From positions 62,001-126,000 of the forward strand of contig DAOTVB010000110.1 of NCBI GenBank assembly GCA_034436755.1: a DNA stretch of 64,000 nt, in the 5' to 3' direction. A model generated the notes under the pieces. It was given only the letters and a program-made list of their open reading frames with translations, searched no databases and was not told the origin of the DNA. Of the stretch, positions 52,463 through 59,896 are shown in pieces (the stretch's first letter is position 1; the number at the start of each line of letters is the position of its first letter). This stretch comes from CAKZQX01 sp034436755 (GTDB lineage Bacteria; Chloroflexota; Chloroflexia; Chloroflexales; Chloroflexaceae). The translations under genes were made by a program, and so were the position numbers.

Positions 52463-53446
52463 TTATTCCTCATGTGTCACCTGCGACGCAAGTTGATAGA
52501 GCAGCGCCATCCGCACCGCCACGCCATTCGTCACCTGCTCACCAATGACCGCGCGGGATGAGGTGACGACTTCCGGTGCGATTTCTATCCCTTCATTGAT
52601 CGGGCCGGGATGCATAATCAACACATCATCGCCCAGTTGGGCCAGGCGCTCCTCGGTCAGGGCGAAAAAGCGGCTGTACTCGCGTAACGAAGGCAAAAGG
52701 CCCGCCTGCTGCCGTTCCTTCTGCAGCCGGAGGGCCATCACCACATCAGCACCATCGAGCGCTTCTTCCAGACTGTAGGTGATCCGTACGCGCGGCCAGG
52801 TCGCCTGCCAGAAGCGCGCCGGCCCCAGCAGTGTTGGTGGCGCGCAGAGCGTCACCTGCGCATCCATTTTGGTAAAGCCCCAGAGATTGGAGCGCGCCAC
52901 CCGGCTGTGCAAAATATCGCCGATAATTGCAACCTTCAGATTGTCCAGGTAGCCGAGTTTCTCGCGGATGGTAAAGAGATCCAGGAGCGCCTGCGTCGGA
53001 TGCGCATGCCGCCCATCCCCGGCATTGATCACCGAGCCGTGGAAATGGCGGGCAACCAGGTGGGGCGCGCCTGCCTGCGCATGGCGTATCACCAGTATAT
53101 CCGCGCCCAGCGACTGCAACGTACGCACCGTATCGATCAGCGACTCACCCTTCTCGACGCTGCTGCTGCGCGCGGCAAAGTTAATAACATTCGCCGAGAG
53201 TGAGCGCGCCGCCAGTTCAAACGAGATCCGGGTGCGCGTACTCTCCTCGTAAAACATGTTTACAACCGTTTTGCTCCGCAGTGCCGGTACCTGTTTAATC
53301 TCGCGTGAGAGCACTTCTTTCATACTCTCGGCCGTCTCCAGCACCGTATCAATTTCGGTGCGGCTCACATCATCAAGGTCAAGCAGATGCCGGCGTTGCT
53401 CACCTGCGGGCACGCTACTGGCTACTATACTGGGTTGCGGTTGCAT
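52463..53446 (-). CDS. pyrB: Aspartate carbamoyltransferase catalytic subunit
   Basis: 327 aa, ATG preceded by TGAGGAGG. It joins carbamoyl phosphate and aspartate. The carbamoyl-phosphate loop FYEESTRTRISFE (STRTR), HPTQALLDL, the aspartate loop VVMALRLQKERQ, and MHPGPINEGIEI are all conserved. An N-terminal extension of about 20 residues precedes the usual start. No regulatory subunit gene (pyrI) is present, so it is the unregulated class of enzyme, with control at expression by PyrR. 10 bp separate it from pyrR. Confidence 0.94.
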   Translation of the reverse strand: MQPQPSIVASSVPAGEQRRHLLDLDDVSRTEIDTVLETAESMKEVLSREIKQVPALRSKTVVNMFYEESTRTRISFELAARSLSANVINFAARSSSVEKGESLIDTVRTLQSLGADILVIRHAQAGAPHLVARHFHGSVINAGDGRHAHPTQALLDLFTIREKLGYLDNLKVAIIGDILHSRVARSNLWGFTKMDAQVTLCAPPTLLGPARFWQATWPRVRITYSLEEALDGADVVMALRLQKERQQAGLLPSLREYSRFFALTEERLAQLGDDVLIMHPGPINEGIEIAPEVVTSSRAVIGEQVTNGVAVRMALLYQLASQVTHEE

Positions 53447-53456
53447 CGGTTCCTCC

Positions 53457-53999
53457 TCACGTATCCTGCCGCACAATCATCACCGCATCTGCACCATCAT
53501 CGATCTCGTTCAGGCGCACCTCTACCCGCTCATTGCCGGCGGTGGGCACATTCTTCCCCACAAAATCGGCACGGATGGGCAACTCGCGGTGCCCCCGATC
53601 CACCAGCACAGCCAGTTGGATGCGCGCGGGACGGCCCAGGTCGGCCAGGGCATCCAGCGCGGCCCGCACCGTACGCCCGGTGTAGAGCACATCATCAACC
53701 AGGATCACTATGCACCCGGTGATATTATTCTGAATTTGCGTTTTATGCACCCGGGGCGCAGGCCAGCGCTTGCTGAGATCATCCCGGTAGAGCGTGATAT
53801 CCAGATGACCAACCGGCACCTGATAGCCTTCAAAATCGGTCAGGGCGGCGGCAATTCGCTCGGCCAGCGGCACCCCCCGGCGGCGAATTCCCACCAGGAT
53901 GACATCACCTACACCTTCGTTGCGCTCGGCAATCTCGTGGGCAATCCGCACCAGCGCGCGGCGGATATCATCGGCGTTCAGTATCTGCTTTTCGCTCAT
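53457..53999 (-). CDS. pyrR: PyrR, pyrimidine operon regulator / uracil phosphoribosyltransferase
   Basis: 180 aa. The ATG overlaps the stop of the leader ORF (ATGA). It binds pyr mRNA when UMP is high and is a weak uracil phosphoribosyltransferase. The PRPP loop is VILVDDVLYTGRTVRAAL; other family motifs are LVGIRRRGVPLAERI, GHLDITLYRDDL, and the RNA-binding basic patch around RRRG. A PyrR-binding RNA motif is found 230 bp upstream at the start of its own transcript. First recognised enzyme gene of the operon. Confidence 0.94.
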   Translation of the reverse strand: MSEKQILNADDIRRALVRIAHEIAERNEGVGDVILVGIRRRGVPLAERIAAALTDFEGYQVPVGHLDITLYRDDLSKRWPAPRVHKTQIQNNITGCIVILVDDVLYTGRTVRAALDALADLGRPARIQLAVLVDRGHRELPIRADFVGKNVPTAGNERVEVRLNEIDDGADAVMIVRQDT

Positions 54000-54208
54000 G
54001 ATGGCTCTCTCCCGCGTAGGCCGGCAGCGCCCGGAAGCCCAACGATCAGCCGGCGGGTATGGCAAAACCGAGGAATATATCGCCACCTGCTCGTGAATGG
54101 TATCCACGCAACAGCGGCGGCGCGGATCTGACTCAATAATTTGTCATCTAATCTGGTATCCAGGGGATCAAACGGGTTGCCCCGGTGCGGAGGATAAAGC
54201 TTGTGCAT
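53996..54208 (-). CDS. Leader ORF translationally coupled to pyrR
   Basis: 70 codons from an ATG at 54208. Its ribosome site (AGAAGGA, 9 nt upstream) lies in the 3' arm of the PyrR-binding RNA hairpin. Its TGA overlaps the pyrR ATG by 4 nt. The sequence (MHKLYPPHRGNPFDPLD, then a basic, Arg-rich second half) resembles no family. It may be a small functional protein, but its position suggests it transmits PyrR control of ribosome entry to pyrR and the genes behind it. Confidence 0.6.
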   Translation of the reverse strand: MHKLYPPHRGNPFDPLDTRLDDKLLSQIRAAAVAWIPFTSRWRYIPRFCHTRRLIVGLPGAAGLRGREPS

Positions 54209-54218
54209 GGGTGTACAT

Positions 54219-54249
54219 CCTTCTCAGCCTCACAGGACTGGGTTAAAGG
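54219..54249 (-). promoter_or_regulatory. PyrR-binding RNA element
   Basis: On the minus strand, AGTCCTGTGAGGCT (54226-54239) matches the full PyrR-binding consensus ARUCCNGNGAGGYU. The flanks CCTTT and GAAGG pair to form the lower stem, and the upper stem is AG.CC/GGCT around the GNGA loop. AGAAGG is also the ribosome site of the leader ORF, so bound PyrR would block translation, as described for mycobacteria, not cause termination as in Bacillus. Confidence 0.8.
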
Positions 54250-54257
54250 CGGTTTTC

Positions 54258-54287
54258 ATTCTAGCACGGTCCGGTGGGTTGTGTCAA
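54258..54287 (-). promoter_or_regulatory. pyr operon promoter
   Basis: On the minus strand TTGACA (54282-54287) and TAGAAT (54258-54263) are spaced by 18 bp, a good sigma-70-type promoter. Expected start near 54251, immediately before the PyrR-binding element. Confidence 0.75.
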
Positions 54288-54292
54288 AAGCC

Positions 54293-54321
54293 TTGACTCC
54301 TGGCTGACAAAGACTTACACT
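54293..54321 (+). promoter_or_regulatory. Promoter of the 78-aa ORF
   Basis: TTGACT (54293-54298) and TACACT (54316-54321) with 17-bp spacing, 33 bp before the ATG of the small ORF and overlapping, back to back, the upstream side of the pyr promoter. Confidence 0.55.
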
Positions 54322-54354
54322 ATACTCTAATACAATAGACGGAGGAGATGCTCG

Positions 54355-54591
54355 ATGAATTCCTACTCTCGTCCTTCCTGCTGGAAGAACGCCGAAGTAC
54401 TGGGGAGGCTCACCCTCGCTGAGATGCTGCCGGCGGCGGCGCGTCCTTCAGCGCTACGGGCACTGCTACTGCTTTCGGGAGCAACCCATCCGGGTGATGC
54501 AGCACTGGCGCGCACAACCGATGCGGAACTGGCGCTGGTGCAAGAGGTACTTGAAATGCTGCACCGCTCCGAACCGGCCAATACCGCCTGA
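54355..54591 (+). CDS. Small unknown protein
   Basis: 78 aa with a strong ribosome site (GGAGGAG) and a plausible promoter. It is mostly helical: VLGRLTLAEMLPAAARPSALRALLLLSG, seen as LGRLTLAEMLP and PSALRALLLL, then DAALARTTDAELALVQEVLEMLH (in parts). No family is recognised and no signal or membrane helix is present. It is divergent from the pyr operon. Confidence 0.6.
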   Translation: MNSYSRPSCWKNAEVLGRLTLAEMLPAAARPSALRALLLLSGATHPGDAALARTTDAELALVQEVLEMLHRSEPANTA

Positions 54592-54773
54592 CACGATACC
54601 GGCGGTTCGGTAGACATCCCTGCTGCAACGCAGCCCATGCCAGTGGAATGAACTATTCCACATTGGCGTGGGCTGCTTCGTGCTTTTTGGCCCAAATCGC
54701 AACTCCTGCGTGCGAACCACGCTCCCGCACGCCAACAATGCAACCCGGATATCATCACCCCGGTAGACAGCCG

Positions 54774-54882
54774 TAGGGTGCATTCGATACACCGTTTTTC
54801 TGCCGAGACAGGTATACACCCGGCTAAAGCCGGGACTCCCGGTCATTGCATACCCGGACAATTTTATTTGTTCACCACGCCA
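54774..54882 (+). repeat. 109-bp repeat unit 1
   Basis: Starts GTAGGGTGCATTCGATACACC, includes CCCGGCTAAAGCCGGGACTC, and ends TTGTTCACCACGCC; it is the same length as, and nearly identical to, 54931-55039. A third, partial head unit lies at 54890-54930. Confidence 0.8.
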
Positions 54883-54930
54883 GTATTCGTAGGGTGCATT
54901 TTATGCACCGTTTTACTGCCGAGGCATTCG

Positions 54931-55039
54931 TAGGGTGCATGCGATGCAGCGCTTTTCTGCCGAGGCAGGCATACACCCGGCTAAAGCCGGGACTCCCGGT
55001 CATGGCATACCCGGACAATTTTATTTGTTCACCACGCCG
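54931..55039 (+). repeat. 109-bp repeat unit 2
   Basis: Second copy, differing from 54774-54882 by only a few substitutions and no indel. The head (GTAGGGTGCAT) is shared with the 121-bp duplication at 30972 and 31278. Confidence 0.8.
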
Positions 55040-55057
55040 AAGCCGCACGCCAGCGGT

Positions 55058-55090
55058 TTAACCGCAGTTTGACCGCAGTCTTACCGCAGT
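55058..55090 (+). promoter_or_regulatory. Three 11-bp iterons upstream of methyltransferase
   Basis: TTTAACCGCAG, TTTGACCGCAG and TCTTACCGCAG follow one another without gaps, spaced by one helical turn, and end 12 bp before a TACAAT hexamer (55102-55107) that may be the -10 box. This looks like a binding site for a regulator contacting the same DNA face. Confidence 0.55.
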
Positions 55091-55164
55091 CCCCGCATGC
55101 TACAATCAGGCAGACCGAACATTCTGTTCTACGTAACTGACTCCCCAGGAGAAGGAGACTGCTT

Positions 55165-56013
55165 ATGCAACTCGCACCAACCCGGAGTGTGCGCACACTC
55201 CCCCGGTTGAGCCGCAGCGCCCCGCACTATGCGCTGCTCCGCGCTGCCCTGCGTGCCGGTGTGCATCTAAGTACCGGCATCGCTATCGGGGCGGCGTATG
55301 GCTTTGACTCCGGGCTTATGCTTGATTATATCTACCGCAACCAGCCCGACGGCACGAACGTCCTGGGGCGATTGCTGGATCGCTACTTTCTTAACCAGCC
55401 CGGCTGGAATGCCTGCCGCGCACGCAAAACATTGCTCCAGCGTCACCTGCGCGAGCTGATCCTGGCTCGTCGCAAGCAGCAGCGGCCGACCAATCTGCTG
55501 GATGTGGCCGCCGGACCAGGTCGCTACCTCCTGGAACTGCTTTGTCAACTGGGCGGCGAAGATATCCGCTTGACCTGCCGCGACCAGAACCGGCATGCAC
55601 TGGCCGTTGGACAACGCCAGGCGGCGCAACTCTGGTTGGCCGACCGGGTGACCTACGCGTGGGGCGATGCCACGCTGCCGGCAGATCTGGCGCGGGTCAA
55701 CCCGCCCCCCGACATCGTAATCGTCTCCGGGCTGTACGAAAATCTGACCGATGATGCGGCGGTATGCCAGTCGCTGCTGGGTATTCGTACGATCCTCGCG
55801 CCGGGTGGCGTGCTGCTGTTTACCAACCAGGTGGCCCACCCGCAACTAGAGTTAATCGCCAATGTGCTGACCAACGGACGCGGGCAACCCTGGGTTATGG
55901 GCATCCGCCCGTTGGCCCGCGTAGAGCGCTGGGCCCGCGAGGCCGGCTTTAGCAATGTTTACAGTGAACTGGAGCCTCACGGCATATTTAGCATCACCCG
56001 GTGTGTTGTTTGA
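55165..56013 (+). CDS. Class I SAM-dependent methyltransferase-like protein
   Basis: 282 aa, ATG preceded by AGGAGAAGGAG. After an N-terminal extension (~110 residues, with GVHLSTGIAIGAAYGFDSGLMLDYIY in segments), the SAM-binding motif I is NLLDVAAGPGRYLLEL, with acidic motif II region RLTCRDQNRHAL, motif III WGDATLPADL and post-motif DIVIVSGLYENLTDDAAV. The layout fits the putative methyltransferase family (Methyltransf_20) often fused to hydrolases in other bacteria. Substrate unknown. Its stop codon abuts a 7-bp tandem array. Confidence 0.8.
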   Translation: MQLAPTRSVRTLPRLSRSAPHYALLRAALRAGVHLSTGIAIGAAYGFDSGLMLDYIYRNQPDGTNVLGRLLDRYFLNQPGWNACRARKTLLQRHLRELILARRKQQRPTNLLDVAAGPGRYLLELLCQLGGEDIRLTCRDQNRHALAVGQRQAAQLWLADRVTYAWGDATLPADLARVNPPPDIVIVSGLYENLTDDAAVCQSLLGIRTILAPGGVLLFTNQVAHPQLELIANVLTNGRGQPWVMGIRPLARVERWAREAGFSNVYSELEPHGIFSITRCVV

Positions 56014-56014
56014 G

Positions 56015-56055
56015 GTGACAGGTGACAGGTGACAGGTGACAGGTGACAGGTGACA
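56015..56055. repeat. Heptamer tandem array (GTGACAG)
   Basis: Six GTGACA starts at 56015, 56022, 56029, 56036, 56043 and 56050, an exact 7-bp period, beginning one base after the stop codon of the methyltransferase gene. Confidence 0.9.
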
Positions 56056-56132
56056 AGGCGGGAAACGGACTGCTCGTCGCGTTTCCCGTCGCGCACCTCG
56101 CGCTTGACGCTTGACGCTTCACGTTTCACGAT

Positions 56133-56993
56133 CTACGCTTCGGGGCGGGCCACGAAGTCAAATATGAGCCGGACATCATCTTCGGCGCGGAGGATGCCCG
56201 CGATATCCGGCGGATCAAACCCAAAGTCGGTCATCTTGATATCGGTCGTCGCCGTGCCCACCAGTTCACCATCCATCACCTGTGCGGTAACATCGAACGT
56301 CACCGGATTGGTGGTCTCGCGGACGGTCATATCGCCCGTGACCTGGAAGGAAAGCTCCTCACCCTCGGTGTAGGTTTCCGGCAGGCCGGTAATCTCGGTT
56401 GGCTCAAAGGTGGCAATCGGGTAGGTCGCCGACTCCAGCCAGCGGTCCCGAATGGCCTGATCGCGCCGATCTTCATCAGAGGTAAAGGCGCTGATATCGA
56501 TGGTGATCACGCCAACCGTACTGTTCTGGGGATTCTCCGGATCGACCGTTATCGCACCTTCGATCTCCTGGGTGACACCGATAGCGGTTGCCAGCCGGTT
56601 GCCTTCGCGCAGGAAAGTTTCCTCTACCTCGTACCGCACTTCTGACTCGGTCGGCACGATCAGATAACGCTGCGCGGTGGAGGCAGCATCGGTCTGGGCT
56701 GTCTCGGTCGGCTCGGTTGCAGCATCCTCGGCCGGCGCAACTGCCGGCATTTCGGTCGGCTCGGTTGCAGCATCCTCGGCCGGCTCGGTTGCGGCAGCGG
56801 CCTCGGTTGGCGCAGTTGTCGGAACTTCGGTCGGCTCCATGGTTGGAACTTCAGTCGGCGCGGTTGTCGGGGCCTCGGTCGGCGCGGCGGCCGTTGAGGT
56901 TGCCGTCGGTACGGTTGCGGCAGACTGCGGACTATCACCACAGGCCGCCAGGAAGAGCACAAACATCAGACTGGCGATGATGCGTTGGAACAT
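56133..56993 (-). CDS. YceI-family lipoprotein
   Basis: 286 aa. A lipoprotein signal (LMFVLFLAACGD, Cys ~18) is followed by ~85 residues of Ala/Thr/Pro/Glu repeats (TEVPTTAPTEA-like) that act as a flexible spacer, then a YceI lipocalin-like domain (about 115-286): RYLIVPTESEVRYEV, GVITIDISAFTSDEDRRDQAI, WLESATYPIATFEPTEI, MTDFGFDPPDIAG. YceI proteins bind isoprenoid-type hydrophobic molecules. It should sit outside the membrane. The repeat tract is similar in style to the one in the binding-protein pseudogene. It stands alone. Confidence 0.9.
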   Translation of the reverse strand: MFQRIIASLMFVLFLAACGDSPQSAATVPTATSTAAAPTEAPTTAPTEVPTMEPTEVPTTAPTEAAAATEPAEDAATEPTEMPAVAPAEDAATEPTETAQTDAASTAQRYLIVPTESEVRYEVEETFLREGNRLATAIGVTQEIEGAITVDPENPQNSTVGVITIDISAFTSDEDRRDQAIRDRWLESATYPIATFEPTEITGLPETYTEGEELSFQVTGDMTVRETTNPVTFDVTAQVMDGELVGTATTDIKMTDFGFDPPDIAGILRAEDDVRLIFDFVARPEA

Positions 56994-57430
56994 AAAAGTC
57001 CCTCCTCCGTTTCTGCTATTTTCTTCTGCACGATTGCCTCAGGACTTACACCGTCTTCCACTAATCTATTTCGCCTCGCATAAGTCCTGGCACGCTGATA
57101 GCGTACTCTGAAGGGCAGAGCGTGTCAACTAAAGAGTTGATGAGAAGCCGGCAGCGGCTGATGGTATTCCCCCTGCGAGCATGCTATACTGGAGTGCGTG
57201 GGGCTATCCAGCGCGCGCAGCCCCACGCCGTATGCATTCACAAATTGTACGGCACGTTTTGTGCAATAACCCTTACCAGATGAACCAGACCGATGGATTG
57301 AACGTGTGGTTGGAGAACCCTGGAATGGAATTCAATGCGTTCTAGCTACAGCGATGATCAGCGCGCATATCTCAAACATTTACTTTTGGATCAGACTGAT
57401 CTGCTTTCGTGCTTGCACCCAGGAGATACT
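56994..57430. other. Intergenic region upstream of sortase
   Basis: About 440 bp without a convincing gene. An extended -10-like TGCTATACT lies at 57182-57190, and an inverted pair CAGGACTTA/TAAGTCCTG at 57040-57089. The sortase frame is open from about 57335, but the good ribosome site is at 57421. Confidence 0.4.
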
Positions 57431-58423
57431 ATGCTGCAAAATGAACTGCACGACACGCCCGCCTGGAATAGAGCAGAGGGCGGCTCCACAATAATAGAGA
57501 CGCCCACAACTGCTGCCGGCACACAGGAAGCTGCCGGCAGCAGGGCACCTGATACCGATGGCGATGCGCCCTCACCCCGCATGCGATGGTTGCGCAATCG
57601 CCAGAAGCCGGCCCGGCAGCCGCGGGCAGACGCTCCGCTTCCGCCGCTGCGGGCGCGGATCACCTGGACGCTGGGCAACCTCCTGCTCTTTGCGGGCGCG
57701 TATCTGCTGCTCTACGTCGGGGGCGTGTATGCCCAGATCGAGTATAACCGGCAGGCCGCCCGTGGCGATAACGACCTGCCGTTGATTACCGATACAGTGG
57801 ACACGCGGGCGCCGGTTGCGACCGTTGAGTCGGTCGCCTTCAGTGCGCCAGTGCTCAACACCGGCGGCCAGGTCTCTAGCCCTGTTCCCGATGCAGAACA
57901 GGCCGTGCAGGTCTCCACGATCAGCCGCCTGGTTATTCCAACGGTGGCGATTGACTACAAAGTGGTTGAAGTTGGCTGGACCGTTCAGGAGCAGGCGAAC
58001 GGCCCGGTGGCGATCTGGGATGTTGCCGAGTATGCGGTTGGGCATCACAAGGGCTCGGCCAATCCTGGCGAGAACAACAACATCGTGATGGCCGGACATG
58101 TCGGCGGGTATGGACAGGTGTTTCGTGACCTGTTTTATGTGCATCCCGGCGACCCGGTGACAATCTATAGCGACGGTCAGCAGTACCGCTATGTTGTACA
58201 GGAGCGCCTGGTGGTGGATGAGGAGAACGCTCCACCCGAACAGCGCGCCGCCAATGCCCGCTACATGGAGCCAACTGAGGATGAGGTGGTTACGCTGATC
58301 ACCTGCTGGCCTGCCACCGGCCCGGAGAAGTTCACGCAGCGGGTTATCATTCGGGCTTCACCGTATGGCGCAGACCTGGTTGACTCCCTGCATCAGGAAG
58401 AGAGCGCCTGGACGATCCGGTAG
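57431..58423 (+). CDS. Sortase
   Basis: 330 aa from the ATG at 57431 (AGGAGATACT upstream). A long hydrophilic N-terminus (~85 residues) and one transmembrane helix (about 95-115, LLLFAGAYLLLYVGG) anchor an extracellular sortase domain (about 175-330). The catalytic His is in VMAGHVGGYG, the Cys in VVTLITCWPAT and the Arg in TQRVIIRAS. Sortases join secreted proteins to cell-wall or pilin lysines, which is consistent with a monoderm envelope. No LPXTG-type protein is encoded in this window. Followed by a strong terminator. Confidence 0.9.
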   Translation: MLQNELHDTPAWNRAEGGSTIIETPTTAAGTQEAAGSRAPDTDGDAPSPRMRWLRNRQKPARQPRADAPLPPLRARITWTLGNLLLFAGAYLLLYVGGVYAQIEYNRQAARGDNDLPLITDTVDTRAPVATVESVAFSAPVLNTGGQVSSPVPDAEQAVQVSTISRLVIPTVAIDYKVVEVGWTVQEQANGPVAIWDVAEYAVGHHKGSANPGENNNIVMAGHVGGYGQVFRDLFYVHPGDPVTIYSDGQQYRYVVQERLVVDEENAPPEQRAANARYMEPTEDEVVTLITCWPATGPEKFTQRVIIRASPYGADLVDSLHQEESAWTIR

Positions 58424-58425
58424 AG

Positions 58426-58449
58426 TTAGGGGACAGGGGACAGGGGATA
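58426..58449. repeat. Short heptamer array after sortase stop
   Basis: TTAGGGGACAGGGGACAGGGG: 7-bp units GGGGACA starting 3 bp after the stop codon of the sortase gene. Confidence 0.65.
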
Positions 58450-58547
58450 GCTCTGCAGGTAAAGATGTGATTTCCGGTAGGGACGCGCTTCTGCGTGTCC
58501 GCATCCCGTCCTGGTGGGACCGGTTGCCGGAACAGGGCAAGAACAAC

Positions 58548-58583
58548 GCGGGGCGGGGCGAAAAATCTTTCGTCCCGCCCCGC
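58548..58583. terminator. Bidirectional terminator
   Basis: A 16-bp stem with one G-U pair (58548-58563 with 58568-58583) and a 4-nt loop between the convergent sortase and decarboxylase-beta genes; A and T runs lie within the top of the stem. Confidence 0.75.
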
Positions 58584-58641
58584 GCTTTATCTCTTGCGTT
58601 CATTCCCTGGAAGATTCATCAAACCGGCGCAAACAACCGTG

Positions 58642-59880
58642 TTATAGTCCAGGCGCCGGGCCAAAGTTCGCAATAACGCCTTGTAACAACACGCCGGCGG
58701 CAATCGCCGAACCAATTACACCGGCAACGTTCGGTGCCATTGCATGCATAATCAAGAAATTCTGCGCATCTTCCTGCTGGCCGACAACATGCGAAGTACG
58801 TGCCGCATGCGGCACCGCCGACACCCCCGCCGAGCCAATCAGCGGGTTAATTTTGTCCCCTTCCTTGAGGAAGAGATTCATCAGTTTGGCCGCGAGCACA
58901 CCGATCCCACTGGCAATCGCAAAAGCGAACGCCCCCATGATAAAGATAATGATTGACTGGGGCGTCAGGAAGAGATCCGCCTCCGTGCTGGCCCCCACCG
59001 TGAAGCCAAGCAGAATCGTCACCGCGTCGATAAACTGACTCCGGGCCGTGCGTGCCAGGCGCTCGGTGACACCACTCTCCTTCAACAGGTTGCCCAGGAA
59101 GAGCATCCCCAGGAGCGGTAGCGCATCGGTTGCCATAAACACCGTAACAATCAGACCAACAATCGGGAAGATCACCCGCTGGAAGCGAGATGCCGGTGGC
59201 GGCATTTTCATCCGAATCCGGCGCTCTTCCTTCGAAGTCAACAGCCGCATAATCGGCGGCTGAATCACCGGCACCAGGGCCATGTAGGAATAGGCCGAGA
59301 CTGCAATCGCGCCGAGCAGATCGGGCGCTAACCGTGAGGTCAGGAAGATCGCGGTGGGACCGTCCGCCCCACCGATAATGGCAATACTGGCGGCGGCTCG
59401 TACCAGGCGTGCCAGGGAAGGTACGCCATCCATATCCGGATCATTTTGCAGACCAAATTGCGGACCCAATATGATTACGCCAAAAAGCGTAACAAATATC
59501 CCAAACTGGGCCGCCGCGCCGAGCAGCATTAACCGGGGTTGCGACAGCAGGCTCGAGAAATCGGTCATTGCCCCGATACCCAGGAAAATCAACGGCGGGT
59601 AGACGCCTGATTTCACCCCCTGGTAGAGGTAATAGAGCACACTGCCGTTTTCGTAAACACCCGGCCCAGTAATCCCTTCCTCGACCACAAACGGAATATT
59701 GCCAACGATAACGCCAAACCCAATCGGCACCAGCAGCAGTGGCTCAAACTGTCGCACAATACCCAGATAGATAAAGAAACAGCCAGCCAGGATCATAATC
59801 AGGCTACCGGGATTCTGAAAAATCAGATAAAACCCGGTGCCTTGAAGATAATCCAGCAGTGCTTCCAGGGTTTGCCCCAC
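58642..59880 (-). CDS. oadB: Na+-translocating decarboxylase beta subunit
   Basis: 412 aa with about ten transmembrane helices; GTG start with AAGGAGGAGG upstream. It releases CO2 from carboxybiotin while moving Na+ outward. Family motifs: LIFLGIGAMTDFSSLL, the Asp of IIGGADGPTAIFL (Na+/carboxybiotin site), GNLLKESGV and NPLIGSAGVSAVPHAAR (Asn, Ser and Arg of the site). Last gene of the operon, 16 bp after the biotin carrier. Homologues serve oxaloacetate, methylmalonyl-CoA, malonate or glutaconyl-CoA decarboxylases; the carboxyltransferase partner here points to methylmalonyl-CoA (or another acyl-CoA). Confidence 0.92.
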   Translation of the reverse strand: MGQTLEALLDYLQGTGFYLIFQNPGSLIMILAGCFFIYLGIVRQFEPLLLVPIGFGVIVGNIPFVVEEGITGPGVYENGSVLYYLYQGVKSGVYPPLIFLGIGAMTDFSSLLSQPRLMLLGAAAQFGIFVTLFGVIILGPQFGLQNDPDMDGVPSLARLVRAAASIAIIGGADGPTAIFLTSRLAPDLLGAIAVSAYSYMALVPVIQPPIMRLLTSKEERRIRMKMPPPASRFQRVIFPIVGLIVTVFMATDALPLLGMLFLGNLLKESGVTERLARTARSQFIDAVTILLGFTVGASTEADLFLTPQSIIIFIMGAFAFAIASGIGVLAAKLMNLFLKEGDKINPLIGSAGVSAVPHAARTSHVVGQQEDAQNFLIMHAMAPNVAGVIGSAIAAGVLLQGVIANFGPAPGL

Positions 59881-59896
59881 GTACCGCCTCCTCCTT

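Larger units (their letters stand above)
54592..55164. other. Intergenic region with duplicated repeat units and iterons
   Basis: About 570 bp with no gene: an imperfect inverted repeat after the small ORF (GCAGCCCATGCCAGTGGAAT/ATTCCACATTGGCGTGGGC), two 109-bp repeat units, and three 11-bp iterons upstream of the methyltransferase gene. Confidence 0.6.

Noticed and set aside
54774..55039. Possible CRISPR array in the 109-bp repeated units
   Set aside because: Only two full units, each far longer than a CRISPR repeat, with internal palindromes shared with other dispersed repeats; no cas genes nearby.
57335..57430. Longer start for the sortase gene
   Set aside because: The 32 extra residues lack a ribosome site, whereas AGGAGATACT precedes the ATG at 57431.
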